36,244 nucleotides of DNA from Sulfurospirillum sp. (GCA_003978405.1 QNZU01000071.1:1-36244), one strand, 5' to 3'; shown: positions 1 through 8,280, counted from the stretch's first letter. Notes: generated by a model from the sequence alone, not told the origin. Program-made: numbers and translations.

Positions 1-37
1 ATGCAAAATTTGGATTAAAAAATATAAGTAGGAATAG
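1..37 (+). other. 3' end of upstream gene plus ribosome binding site
   Basis: All three forward frames close within the first 63 bases, so the reading frame of the preceding gene cannot be fixed from this window. An AGTAGGA stretch at 28-34 is a fair Shine-Dalgarno for the ATG at 38. By family habit an inactive dihydroorotase-like gene follows pyrB (aspartate carbamoyltransferase), but that is inference and the sequence here does not show it. Confidence 0.3.
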
Positions 38-1264
38 ATGTTACTTATCAAAAATGCAAAACTGACTCAAAAAGATGGTGAAAAAATTTGTGATATCTTG
101 ATAAAAGATGGCAAAATTACAAAAATCCAAAAAGATATCAAAGGTATTGATTGTAAAACTATTGATGCTAAGAATAAGTATCTGCTTCCAGGAATCGTTG
201 ATCTAAATGTCAATCTAAAAGATAGCAGTTTTACATTGGAAAATATACAAAGATTGCAAGAAAAAGCAAAAAGATCGGGTGTTAGTTCACTTATAGTAAG
301 ACCTGATTTTAAACCAAAAGTAGAGAATAGAACAGTTCTGGAACTTTTAAATGAAAAATTGAAAGATTTCGATTTGGATATAAGGTTTGCCGTTGATGCT
401 ATCAAAGATAATGAACTTTTAAATGATATTGCCATCATGCTTGATTATAACAATTCAGCCACAATAGCTGCAAAATCTTTTATAAACAGCAATTTGCTAA
501 GAAGAATCCTACAATACTCACTAATGAAAAACAAGCCATTGTCAATCACTTGTGACAATCCTGACCTAAATGATAATGGGGTGATGCACGAGGGTAAAGT
601 ATCATCAAAACTTGGACTTTTTGGAAGAAGTGCAGTAAGTGAGATCAGTGAAGTTGCAAAGGTTGCCTATATGGCAGAGTATTATGGTGCAAAGACAATA
701 TTTTCCTCACTCTCAACAGCAAAGTCAGTTGAACTGATTTATCATCTAAAATCAGATGGGACACCACTATACAGTGAAGTGTCAATTTTGCATCTTATCT
801 TTGATGATACTGCCTGTGATGATTTTAATACATTTGCAAAAATAGATCCACCGTTAAGAGAGCAAGGTGAAAAAGAGAATTTATTAAAAATGGTGATTGA
901 TGATAAAGTTGACATAATCACATCTCTTCACAGTGCAGTATCACTTTCTAAAAAAGATGTGGCATTTAATGATGCAGAGTATGGAGCTGATGTGCTTGAT
1001 AATTATCTTTCATTATCTTATACATATTTGGTTAAAAGCGGTCACATTACGATGCATAAATTGATGCAACTGCTTAGTTATAATCCTGCCAAAATATTGG
1101 GCTTGAATGATATTGGTGAAGTCAAAGAGGGGTTTAGAGCAAATTTGATGCTTTTTGATCCTAAGCAGATGATATCTATTGATGATAAAAACTCTCTTTT
1201 GCATAATCAAAGACTTTTTGGTAGGGTTACTGATACTATATACAATGGCAGACTCTTAAAGTGA
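38..1264 (+). CDS. dihydroorotase-like protein, metal ligands lost (probably non-catalytic)
   Basis: The 408-residue protein has the layout of class I dihydroorotase of the amidohydrolase superfamily: an N-terminal beta segment, a TIM barrel, and a closing C-terminal segment with a GEVKEGFRANL motif. Residues typical of the fold are kept, such as PGIVDL (51-56), KIDPPLRE (268-275) and LSTAKSVELI (225-234). The zinc site is gone. The usual HxH reads N57-V-N59, the HxED position reads TCDN (171-174), the His before VST is Ser224, and the catalytic Asp of TDHAPH is Leu297. Enzymes of this kind (PyrC' in pseudomonads) act as non-catalytic partners that hold aspartate carbamoyltransferase together. 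I infer the same job here in pyrimidine synthesis. A true pyrC should exist elsewhere in the genome. Confidence 0.85.
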   Translation: MLLIKNAKLTQKDGEKICDILIKDGKITKIQKDIKGIDCKTIDAKNKYLLPGIVDLNVNLKDSSFTLENIQRLQEKAKRSGVSSLIVRPDFKPKVENRTVLELLNEKLKDFDLDIRFAVDAIKDNELLNDIAIMLDYNNSATIAAKSFINSNLLRRILQYSLMKNKPLSITCDNPDLNDNGVMHEGKVSSKLGLFGRSAVSEISEVAKVAYMAEYYGAKTIFSSLSTAKSVELIYHLKSDGTPLYSEVSILHLIFDDTACDDFNTFAKIDPPLREQGEKENLLKMVIDDKVDIITSLHSAVSLSKKDVAFNDAEYGADVLDNYLSLSYTYLVKSGHITMHKLMQLLSYNPAKILGLNDIGEVKEGFRANLMLFDPKQMISIDDKNSLLHNQRLFGRVTDTIYNGRLLK

Positions 1265-1434
1265 TACAATTTGTAATTTTTAAACTAAATGATATATTTA
1301 TCAAATTGGGACTTTTTTATATAGTTGAATAATTATCCATTTTAATATCACTTTTTCACAAACTGATATTTGAGCAAATATTTTTAACTCTATTTTATAT
1401 ATATTTTGTCGATCTATTACTAGTAAGGTAAAAG

Positions 1435-1839
1435 ATGAATTTTAAAGAACTTAAAAATAGATGCGAACATATAACACTTTTGTATGTTGAAAATGATAAT
1501 GAGATAAGAGAGTTGAAATATTCGATTTTTAGAGATATTTTCAAAAGTGTCTTAGTAGCAAAAGATGCCCAAGATGCCCTAAAGATATATCAATGCAATC
1601 AAATTGATCTTATCATAACTGAGCTTTTTATGCTCAATATGAGTGGTTTTGATATGGTAAAAAAGATTAAAGCAATAGAACCTGATGTGAAAGTAATTGC
1701 TTACTCTTCATTTAGTGAAACTGAATATCTAAGTAAATTTAATTTAAGTGAATTTGATGCTTATATAAGAAAGCCTATAGAAAAAGAGAAACTATTCTCA
1801 ACGATTTATGATGTTATTTCAAGGGAGCGTGTAAATTGA
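1435..1839 (+). CDS. stand-alone response-regulator receiver domain with Glu at the phosphorylation site
   Basis: A 134-residue single CheY-like receiver domain with no output domain. The first strand ends LLYVEND (15-21) where LYVEDD is usual, the conserved Lys sits in IRKPI (Lys113), and the Ser in AYSS (91-92) fits the Thr/Ser switch position. The phosphoacceptor Asp at the end of the third strand is replaced: the motif reads IITELFML, with Glu63 encoded by GAG. Asp-to-Glu at this position often mimics phosphorylation, so the protein may be locked on or work without a kinase. The start is supported by AAGG seven to ten bases before the ATG. It converges on the next gene and the two share a hairpin terminator. 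Its partner is unknown. Confidence 0.85.
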   Translation: MNFKELKNRCEHITLLYVENDNEIRELKYSIFRDIFKSVLVAKDAQDALKIYQCNQIDLIITELFMLNMSGFDMVKKIKAIEPDVKVIAYSSFSETEYLSKFNLSEFDAYIRKPIEKEKLFSTIYDVISRERVN

Positions 1840-1845
1840 AAGAGT

Positions 1846-1871
1846 CAAGTCGACTTTTAAAAGCCGACTTG
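1846..1871. terminator. bidirectional hairpin terminator
   Basis: The arms CAAGTCG and CGACTTG pair perfectly. Inside them a CTT/AAG stem continues after one A-C mismatch, closing on a TTAA loop. The hairpin lies between the stop of the receiver gene (1839) and the stop of the convergent wall-protein gene (1889). The downstream flank is AT-rich but has no clean T run, so termination strength is uncertain. Confidence 0.6.
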
Positions 1872-1888
1872 ATAATTTTAAAGTTTAA

Positions 1889-3262
1889 TTAGAAGTTAAC
1901 ACCCAAAGATTTCATAACCTCATGAGTCAAACCACCAATAGCAAGACCATTTTGTTTTTGGTATGCTTTAACTGCCTCTTTAGTAAGTGTTCCATAGATT
2001 CCATCAATTGGTCCACTATATAGACCTTTTGCTTTAAGTGATCTTTGAACACCTCTGATAGTTGATGTTCCCATACTTGATTGACATACAACTTTTTTCC
2101 ATACCACTTTGCTTGGAGATACCATCTCTCTTTTTGTGATAGTTGAGTATTTCTCAGGAATTGTAATTCTCTTAACCTCTGCAGGTTGAACAAGTTTTGT
2201 AACAGTGATGTTTTTGTAAACTGCAGGAATCTCAGTCTCTTTAGTAGTTGCAGGTTTATCAACAACAACTTTTGAAATTGTTCTGTATTGTGCAGGAGTT
2301 ACTATTTTACATACTTGATGACCTGTATATTTTCCGTTAGCTTTCTCTCCAACTTTTACCCATGAGAAAGTAGGATCAGACACTTTTGAAGTAATCGTAT
2401 AAGTTGAAGTTTGCTCAGCTACTGGAACTCTCTCTACAGTTGCAGGTGCAGCAAGCTTTCTAACTTTGATAGTTTTGTAAACCGCTGGAATATCAATAAC
2501 TTTTGTAGTAGCAGGTTTATCAACTACTCTTTTTGTGATAGTTTTGTATCTAGCTGGGATAGTAACTAAACACATTACGCCACAATCATTGTTTCTTCCG
2601 TTACATTGTGATTTTTTCCACATTGTTTTCTCTGGCTCAACAAGAATTTTCTCAGTTACAGTTTTATAAGTAGCTGGAATTTTTACAATTCTTTGACTTG
2701 CCTCTTTTACAAGAACTTTCTCTTCCTCATAAGTATATTTTGCAGGAACAACTTTTAGTTTCTCATAACCCTCTTTAGATACATATGTTTGAGTCTCACT
2801 CTTATATTTTGCAGGAGTAAAATACTCTCTATAACATGTACCTGGAGCCATACTATCGATATCAGCTCCACCTGTTTTAGCAGCTGCTAAGATCTCTGGA
2901 GATACAGGTATACCATTTTTAAGACCTGTTTGCCATTTTACTTCTTCCTCTTTTACAAGAACTTTTTCAGTTGTTGTTTTAAATGTTGCAGGAATAACTG
3001 ATAGTCTTGTTGAAGCTTCTTGAACTAGAACTTTCTCAGTTCCTGTTCCATACTTTGCAGGAATGATTTGTAATCTTTCACTTGCCTCTTGTGATAAAAC
3101 TTTTTCTGTGTGAGTTTCAAACTTTGCGGGAATGATAACTTTTGCATAACACTCACCCGGCTGAGCATTTGGTATTACTACCTCCATGTCGTCAGCAACT
3201 AGACTACCTGTTGCTACAGTCAAAGATACGGCTAAGACTGCTGATAATTTGTAATTCTTCAT
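1889..3262 (-). CDS. exported modular repeat protein with C-terminal peptidoglycan-binding domain
   Basis: The 457-residue protein has a Sec signal peptide (about 1-23, cleavage near LVA-DD). Residues 38-388 form four modules of 71-73 residues: 38-110, 143-215, 231-301 and 318-388. Each starts at a Cys and ends at a Trp, and each carries about three copies of a short beta-type repeat of the pattern I/V-P-A-x-Y/F-K-T-x-T-x-K/R-x-V. The tail (about 398-455) is a PG_binding_1 domain with GPIDGIYGTLTKEAVKAYQK (417-436). The protein probably sits in the periplasm or outer envelope attached to peptidoglycan. Cysteines at module borders could form disulfides. It has its own strong promoter and stands alone. 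I know of no assigned function for the repeat; the call rests on the signal peptide, the repeats and the terminal domain. Confidence 0.85.
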   Translation of the reverse strand: MKNYKLSAVLAVSLTVATGSLVADDMEVVIPNAQPGECYAKVIIPAKFETHTEKVLSQEASERLQIIPAKYGTGTEKVLVQEASTRLSVIPATFKTTTEKVLVKEEEVKWQTGLKNGIPVSPEILAAAKTGGADIDSMAPGTCYREYFTPAKYKSETQTYVSKEGYEKLKVVPAKYTYEEEKVLVKEASQRIVKIPATYKTVTEKILVEPEKTMWKKSQCNGRNNDCGVMCLVTIPARYKTITKRVVDKPATTKVIDIPAVYKTIKVRKLAAPATVERVPVAEQTSTYTITSKVSDPTFSWVKVGEKANGKYTGHQVCKIVTPAQYRTISKVVVDKPATTKETEIPAVYKNITVTKLVQPAEVKRITIPEKYSTITKREMVSPSKVVWKKVVCQSSMGTSTIRGVQRSLKAKGLYSGPIDGIYGTLTKEAVKAYQKQNGLAIGGLTHEVMKSLGVNF

Positions 3263-3295
3263 TCTACATCCTTTTAAATTTTTATAGACTCGGAA

Positions 3296-3324
3296 ATTAT
3301 ACAGTCATAATCTTAGATTGACAA
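3296..3324 (-). promoter_or_regulatory. sigma70 promoter of the modular wall protein gene
   Basis: Read on the minus strand: TTGTCA (3324-3319), a 17-base spacer, then TATAAT (3301-3296) preceded by TG. Transcription would start near 3289, leaving a leader of about 26 bases that contains the AAAAGGATG ribosome binding site. Five of six bases match at -35, six of six at -10, and the spacing is ideal. Confidence 0.65.
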
Positions 3325-3574
3325 TAAAATTATTTGAATAATTAAATAGTTTAAAATATATTTAATATTACAGTTTTTTATGTTTTGTATTTACTTTTAA
3401 ATTTGTAATATTTGAAAATATGATTAAATGAGCTTATTTCTACTATTTATATTATATGTATAGAAAAGTTTGAATTATTTTAGTATTTGTTTGAGAAAAA
3501 ACCTGTTTAATTAGATTTATATTATCTCTAACTTATGTAAGATTTCTCCTTTTCAAAGATAGGAAAGAAAAAGC

Positions 3575-3590
3575 TATATTGTTGTAAAAT
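3575..3590 (+). promoter_or_regulatory. possible ilvC promoter
   Basis: Two overlapping -10 candidates occur at a sensible distance from the ATG at 3625: TATATT (3575-3580) and TAAAAT (3585-3590, preceded by TTG). No good -35 is visible, which is common in this phylum. Weak call. Confidence 0.3.
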
Positions 3591-3624
3591 CCCAAAAATT
3601 GAATAAAATTAAAGGATTTTTACT

Positions 3625-4647
3625 ATGGCAATTACTGTCTATTACGATAAAGATTGTGATCAAAGTATCATAAAAAATAAAAAGGTTGCGATGATTGGTT
3701 TTGGTTCTCAAGGTCATGCACATGCAGAAAATTTAAGAGACAGCGGTGTCGAAGTGATTGTTGGACTTAAAGAGGGTGGTAGCTCATGGGGAAAAGCAGC
3801 GGCAAAGGGTTTTGATGTGATGAGTGTTGCTGAGGCTTCAAAAGAGGCGAATGTTATTATGATTCTTCTGCCTGATGAGATTCAATCAACAATCTTCAAA
3901 AATGAGATAGAACCAAATCTAAATCCTGGAGATACTATAGCTTTTGGACATGGGTTTAATATTCACTATGGACAGATCATTCCTCCTAAAGGTATAGATT
4001 GTATCATGGTAGCTCCAAAGGCTCCTGGTCATACCGTAAGAAGTGAATTTGTCAAGGGTGGAGGAATACCTGATCTTGTTGCTGTTGCTCAAGATGAGAG
4101 TGGAAACGCACTTGAACTTGCAAAGAGTTATGCGAGTGCTATTGGAGGAGGAAGAACAGGAATTATTCATACTACTTTCAAAGATGAGACTGAGACTGAT
4201 CTATTTGGTGAGCAAGCAGTTTTGTGTGGTGGTGCTACTGCACTAGTTCAAGCTGGATTTGAGACATTGACTGAAGCTGGATACGCACCTGAGATGGCAT
4301 ATTTTGAGTGTTTGCATGAGCTTAAATTGATCGTTGATCTAATGTATGAGGGTGGAATCGCAAATATGAGATACTCTATCAGTAACACTGCTGAGTATGG
4401 AGATTATGTTAGTGGTCCAAGAGTAATAAACGAAGAAAGCAAAAAGGCTATGAAGCAGATACTAAAAGAGATTCAAAATGGTCAATTTGCAAAAGACTTT
4501 GTTTTGGAAGGTCAGACAGGATATCCTAGAATGAATGCTGAAAGAAATAACGCAAAAGCATCTTTGATAGAGCAAACAGGTAATAAGCTAAGAGAGATGA
4601 TGCCTTGGATTACAGCAAATAAAATTATAGATCAAGATAAAAACTAA
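3625..4647 (+). CDS. ilvC: ketol-acid reductoisomerase
   Basis: IlvC catalyses the NADPH- and Mg-dependent isomerisation and reduction of acetolactate and acetohydroxybutyrate in valine, leucine and isoleucine synthesis in the cytosol. The 340-residue length is that of the short class I enzyme. The N-terminal Rossmann motif GFGSQGHAHAENLRDSG (26-42) is intact. The knotted C-terminal domain carries the metal ligands in DLFGEQAVLCGG and in the ECLHELKLIVDLMYEGG segment. The start has AAAGGA upstream and the N-terminus matches the family (VYYDKDCD). Thirteen bases separate it from minD, so the two may be co-transcribed; this order recurs in Campylobacterota. Confidence 0.97.
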   Translation: MAITVYYDKDCDQSIIKNKKVAMIGFGSQGHAHAENLRDSGVEVIVGLKEGGSSWGKAAAKGFDVMSVAEASKEANVIMILLPDEIQSTIFKNEIEPNLNPGDTIAFGHGFNIHYGQIIPPKGIDCIMVAPKAPGHTVRSEFVKGGGIPDLVAVAQDESGNALELAKSYASAIGGGRTGIIHTTFKDETETDLFGEQAVLCGGATALVQAGFETLTEAGYAPEMAYFECLHELKLIVDLMYEGGIANMRYSISNTAEYGDYVSGPRVINEESKKAMKQILKEIQNGQFAKDFVLEGQTGYPRMNAERNNAKASLIEQTGNKLREMMPWITANKIIDQDKN

Positions 4648-4660
4648 ACAGAGGATCAAC

Positions 4661-5464
4661 ATGGGTGAAGTTATCACAATTACCTCAGGAAAAGGTGGAG
4701 TAGGAAAATCAACACTTTCTGCAAATTTGGCTGTAGGATTGGCAGAAAAAGGCAAAAAAGTAGTTGCGGTCGATTTTGATATAGGTCTTAGAAATCTTGA
4801 TATGATTTTGGGACTTGAAAACAGAATAGTATATGATGTTATTGATGTGATGGAGGGTCGTTGTAATCTCTCTCAAGCGTTGATCAATGATAAAAGAAGT
4901 AAAAATCTCTATTTTTTACCTGCCTCACAAACAAGTGATAAAAATATTTTGGACAAAGAGAAAGTTGAAAAGTTGATAAAATCACTAAAAGAGGAGTTTG
5001 ATTTTATTGTATTGGATTCACCTGCCGGTATCGAAAGTGGTTTTGAACACTCTATATTTTTGGCTGATCGAGCTATTATTGTAACTACTCCGGATGTAAG
5101 TGCTGTTAGAGATGCCGATAGAGTGATTGGTATCATAGATGCAAAGAGTCAAAAAGCAAAAGATGGACAAGAGGTATTAAAGCATATTATTATCAACCGT
5201 ATAAAACCTGAAATGGTAAATAGTGGAAGTATGCTTAGTATTGATGATGTATTAAGTATATTGGCACTTCCTTTGATAGGTGTTATACCTGATGATGAGG
5301 GAATTATCACTTCTACAAATGAGGGTGAGCCGATCTATTACAATGAAAAATCAGCTGCAGGTGAAGCCTATAGAAGAATTACAAAAAGGGTATTGGGGGA
5401 AGAGGTATCATTTATGGATATCAAGCCTGAGAAAAAAGGATTCTTTAAAAGGTTATTTGGATGA
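4661..5464 (+). CDS. minD: septum site-determining ATPase MinD
   Basis: MinD is a membrane-cycling ATPase that, with MinE, places the division site. The 267-residue protein has the deviant Walker A motif GKGGVGKST (10-18), the switch DFDIGLRNLD (38-47) and the DSPAGIE motif near 119-125. The C-terminus (KKGFFKRLFG) is the amphipathic membrane-targeting helix. GAGGAT lies just before the ATG. The 3' end overlaps minE by four bases (ATGA), so the two are translationally coupled. No minC is seen next to them in this window. Confidence 0.97.
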   Translation: MGEVITITSGKGGVGKSTLSANLAVGLAEKGKKVVAVDFDIGLRNLDMILGLENRIVYDVIDVMEGRCNLSQALINDKRSKNLYFLPASQTSDKNILDKEKVEKLIKSLKEEFDFIVLDSPAGIESGFEHSIFLADRAIIVTTPDVSAVRDADRVIGIIDAKSQKAKDGQEVLKHIIINRIKPEMVNSGSMLSIDDVLSILALPLIGVIPDDEGIITSTNEGEPIYYNEKSAAGEAYRRITKRVLGEEVSFMDIKPEKKGFFKRLFG

Positions 5465-5709
5465 CACTGTTTGAGAGAATATTTGGTACCAAAAAGAAAG
5501 ATGAGTCTGCAAATAAGGCAACTTCAAGACTCAAAGTCATGTTGGCAACCGAGAGGGCTGATTGTAAAATACCCTACCTTGAAGATCTGAAAAAAGAGAT
5601 TATTGAAGTTGTAAAAAAATATACCAGTACCGCTGATGTAAATATAAAGACTGAAAAACAGAATGACATAGATATGCTTGAGCTTGAGATCTCCTTGGGT
5701 AAAAATTAA
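5461..5709 (+). CDS. minE: cell division topological specificity factor MinE
   Basis: This 82-residue protein stimulates MinD ATPase activity and drives pole-to-pole oscillation. The N-terminal segment (LFERIFGTKKKDESAN) resembles the membrane- and MinD-binding helix. RLKVMLATERAD (23-34) is the conserved contact region, followed by the beta-rich dimerisation domain ending DMLELEISL. It starts within the minD stop (ATGA). A GGTACC palindrome lies at codons 9-10. Confidence 0.95.
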   Translation: MTLFERIFGTKKKDESANKATSRLKVMLATERADCKIPYLEDLKKEIIEVVKKYTSTADVNIKTEKQNDIDMLELEISLGKN

Positions 5710-5715
5710 GGTTTT

Positions 5716-6717
5716 ATGAAAAATAAAATTATCGGTGCAATATTAATAGCCCTATTTATTATTGCACTGATTACTACTGCCACATTTATTTATCTTTCAC
5801 TTTTTCACGATAATATTGAAAAAAATAGTGCTACCAAAAATAGTGGTACCATTTTACAAGAGTTAAATAAGACAAAAAAAGATATAGATTTGCCATTAGA
5901 AACTACGATTCTAGAGGTAAAAGCATCTAAAAATATATTGGCAACAGAAGTTATAGATTATGAGAATGCAAAAAAGATTAATTTTAAAGAGAGTAATAAT
6001 TCAAAATTTATATCAAAATGTCAAATAAAACAGGATAAAAAACCATTAAAACCAAAAGTCTTTAATGACAAAACAGCAAGACTTGTAATCATCATGGATG
6101 ATATTGGGAATAGTAGACAGGTTCAACATTTAAAAGAGTTAGGTATGAAAATTACACCATCTATTTTTCCTAGTACCAAATCTCATCCAAATACCCCAAA
6201 GTTTGCAAAGAGTTTTAAATGCTATATGGTTCATGTCCCTATGGAAGCATACCATTTTAACAGAGTTGAAGAAAATACACTAAAAGTTAGTGATTCACTA
6301 AATAAAATAGATCAAAAGATCTCCTCAATACACAAAGATTTTCCAAATGCAGTAGCCATCAATAACCACACAGGTAGTAAATTTACATCAAACATTGAAG
6401 CTATGGACAGACTCTTTTGCACACTCAACAAATACCATATACATTTTATTGACAGTAAAACAGCACCCCACACACTAGGGGAAAAGATGCAAAAAATTCA
6501 TAAAAGTTTAGTATATACTAGAGATGTTTTTTTAGACAATAAACCAGATGTAGATTATATCATCACTCAAATATTAAAAGCGGTAAAAAAAGCTAAAAGA
6601 AAGGGTTTTGCCATAGCAATTTGTCATCCAAGAAAAGAGACATTTAAAGCACTAAAGAGTGCAAAAAATCTCTTAGAAGATGTAAAACTGATATATGCAA
6701 AAGAGCTTTATGAATGA
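5716..6717 (+). CDS. divergent polysaccharide deacetylase family protein
   Basis: The 333-residue protein has an N-terminal membrane anchor or uncleaved signal (about 5-30), a low-complexity linker to about 115, and a C-terminal catalytic-type domain of the divergent polysaccharide deacetylase family (YibQ-like). The motifs are in the right order: IIMDDIGNS (123-131), HVPMEAYHF, NNHTGSKFT, YTRDVFLD and AIAICHPR. It would face the periplasm and may act on cell-wall or surface glycans; the true substrate of this family is not established. In YibQ proteins the usual second metal-binding motif is CHP or GHP, and CHP is seen here. It overlaps dprA by four bases. Confidence 0.85.
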   Translation: MKNKIIGAILIALFIIALITTATFIYLSLFHDNIEKNSATKNSGTILQELNKTKKDIDLPLETTILEVKASKNILATEVIDYENAKKINFKESNNSKFISKCQIKQDKKPLKPKVFNDKTARLVIIMDDIGNSRQVQHLKELGMKITPSIFPSTKSHPNTPKFAKSFKCYMVHVPMEAYHFNRVEENTLKVSDSLNKIDQKISSIHKDFPNAVAINNHTGSKFTSNIEAMDRLFCTLNKYHIHFIDSKTAPHTLGEKMQKIHKSLVYTRDVFLDNKPDVDYIITQILKAVKKAKRKGFAIAICHPRKETFKALKSAKNLLEDVKLIYAKELYE

Positions 6718-7472
6718 GAGAGCTAAATGAGTTACCAAAAGAGTTTGAGAAACTTAAAAACAGACCCAAAAACCTTTTTTATAAAGGTGATATTTCACTT
6801 TTAAATAGAGCCAAAATTTCCATAGTTGGTACCAGAAGACCAAATCAATACACAAAAGCAAGAACCGAAGAACTCTCTAAAAAATTAGCCAATATCGGAT
6901 ATGTGATTGTAAGTGGTGCGGCAATGGGAGTGGATGCAATTGCCCATAAGGGAGCATTCCCAAATACAATTGCAGTGATGGCAAACTCTCTTGATATCAT
7001 CTATCCTGCAGTAAATAGAGCTTTGATAGAAGATATATACAGCAATGCTTTGGCAATCAGTGAGTATGGCTCTGCCACAAAGGCTACAAAATACTCATTT
7101 GTGCACAGAAACCGTTTAGTAGTAGCTCTTGGTGAAGTCTTAATAATTACTCAGGCAGATTTAAAGAGTGGGAGTTTAAGAAGTTTTGAGTATGCAAAAC
7201 AGATGGGAAAAGAGGTTTTTGTTCTATCGCACAGAGTAGGGGAGAGTCTTGGAACTCAAAAATTGATAAAAGATGCTGAAGCGAAGGTGATTGTAGATAT
7301 TGATGAGTTTGTATCACAGTTTGGTACCATTGAAAAGTGTGAAGATGAATTTAGTTTTTTAGATACACCAAAACCTCTCAAAGAGGCACTAAGCATATAT
7401 GGAGAAGAGTTATATATGATGGAGCTTGAGGGTAAAGTGGTGATAGAGAATCTAATGGTAAGAAAAGCATGA
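6714..7472 (+). CDS. dprA: DNA-processing protein DprA
   Basis: DprA binds incoming single-stranded DNA and loads RecA during natural transformation. The 252-residue protein is a Rossmann-fold core with VGTRRPNQYT (37-46), the phosphate-binding loop VSGAAMGVDAIAH (66-78), YPAVN and FVHRNRL. The short tail after about residue 200 (PLKEALSIYGEELYMMELEG) resembles the small DML1-like winged helix. The N-terminal SAM domain of many homologs is absent, as in Helicobacter pylori DprA. It sits between the deacetylase and ruvX with overlapping starts and stops. Two GGTACC palindromes fall inside the gene. Confidence 0.93.
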   Translation: MRELNELPKEFEKLKNRPKNLFYKGDISLLNRAKISIVGTRRPNQYTKARTEELSKKLANIGYVIVSGAAMGVDAIAHKGAFPNTIAVMANSLDIIYPAVNRALIEDIYSNALAISEYGSATKATKYSFVHRNRLVVALGEVLIITQADLKSGSLRSFEYAKQMGKEVFVLSHRVGESLGTQKLIKDAEAKVIVDIDEFVSQFGTIEKCEDEFSFLDTPKPLKEALSIYGEELYMMELEGKVVIENLMVRKA

Positions 7473-7855
7473 GATATGCATCTTTGGATATAGGTCTAAA
7501 AAGAATTGGGATTGCTCTTTCACTTGATGGAAAAATCGCTCTGCCTCAAGATGCAATATTGAGAAAAAATCGAGTCCAGGCTGCAAAAGATGTGAGTCTT
7601 TTTCTAAAAGAGTGGGAGATTGACAAGCTAGTAGTGGGAGTTCCTCTTGGAGGAAGCAGCGAGGAGGAGATGAGAAGAAGAATTGAGCATTTTGTTTCAC
7701 TGCTTGAATATGATAAAGAGATTGTATATCAGGATGAAGCGGGAAGCTCTTATGAGGCAAAGGATCTGATAAAAGGGGTTAGAAGAGACAAAAGAGACGG
7801 CAAACTTGACTCAATCGCCGCAAAGATTATCTTGGAGAGGTATTTGGGGTGTTAG
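7469..7855 (+). CDS. ruvX: RuvX/YqgF-type putative Holliday junction resolvase
   Basis: The 128-residue protein has an RNase H-like fold. The first strand carries the acidic motif LDIGLKRIGIA (6-16), followed by VVGVPLGGS (56-64), the YQDEAGSSYEA segment (91-101) and a C-terminal KLDSIAAKIILERYL (112-126) with the last catalytic Asp. YqgF proteins process 16S rRNA 3' ends and are also described as resolvases. The start is coupled to the dprA stop by an ATGA overlap. Confidence 0.93.
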   Translation: MRYASLDIGLKRIGIALSLDGKIALPQDAILRKNRVQAAKDVSLFLKEWEIDKLVVGVPLGGSSEEEMRRRIEHFVSLLEYDKEIVYQDEAGSSYEAKDLIKGVRRDKRDGKLDSIAAKIILERYLGC

Positions 7856-8280
7856 GACCTAGCTTTTTGGTATTTTTGCAGTTTGCATCAATTGCTTGGA
7901 TTTTGTATCCTAAAAATAGCAGTGAGATATTTAGCTTTTGGTGGGTATTGGTTCTGTTTTCTTTAATATTTTCTGTTTGGATCTTTTTGCACAATAGAAT
8001 TGGAAATTTCAATATCACACCCCAGATCAAAGATGGTGCCAAATTTGTCAGTAGCGGTCCATACAGATATATCAGACATCCAATGTATTTTGCTTTGATA
8101 GTAGGAGTGTTTGGAGTATTGACGAGACTCTTTTCATACTCAAATCTAATCGCCTTTTTGCTAATGATAATAGCAGTTTATCTAAAAGCTAGAATTGAGG
8201 AGAGATTGTGGATAGATCATCACAAAGAGTATAAAGAGTATTTAAATAGTACCAAGATGATTATCCCGTTTGTTTTATAA
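7849..8280 (+). CDS. isoprenylcysteine methyltransferase-like membrane protein
   Basis: The 143-residue integral membrane protein has about four hydrophobic segments and the ICMT/PEMT-type S-adenosylmethionine-binding region: SGPYRYIRHPMYFALI (69-84), then EERLW (117-121) and a YKEYLNST tail. This family methylates small or lipid-linked acceptors; the substrate cannot be told from sequence. The start is a GTG at 7849 inside the ruvX 3' end, which overlaps by seven bases. No ATG lies nearby in frame. The 3' end overlaps the convergent queA by six bases. Confidence 0.8.
   Translation: MLGPSFLVFLQFASIAWILYPKNSSEIFSFWWVLVLFSLIFSVWIFLHNRIGNFNITPQIKDGAKFVSSGPYRYIRHPMYFALIVGVFGVLTRLFSYSNLIAFLLMIIAVYLKARIEERLWIDHHKEYKEYLNSTKMIIPFVL

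Larger units (their letters stand above)
3263..3624. other. 362-bp AT-rich intergenic region with divergent promoters
   Basis: This is the only stretch over 300 bases without a gene. It is very AT-rich. It holds the minus-strand promoter at 3296-3324, a possible ilvC promoter near 3575-3590 and the ilvC Shine-Dalgarno AAAGGA at 3611-3616. I found no convincing small ORF, attenuator hairpin or RNA gene in 3330-3570. Confidence 0.6.

Noticed and set aside
67..438. Long open frame antisense to the dihydroorotase-like gene
   Set aside because: No ribosome binding site, low-complexity Ser/Phe-rich product; a shadow of the AT-rich coding strand. The same applies to other antisense frames, for example at 3919-4170, 12742-13122 and 14069-14410.
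3318..3341. Plus-strand TTGACA as an ilvC promoter
   Set aside because: No -10 at 16-18 bases downstream, and it is about 300 bases from ilvC. The sequence is the near-palindromic reverse of the minus-strand -35.
6714..7472. DprA as a truncated gene
   Set aside because: At 252 residues it lacks the SAM domain, but this is the normal form in the phylum and all Rossmann-fold motifs are intact.
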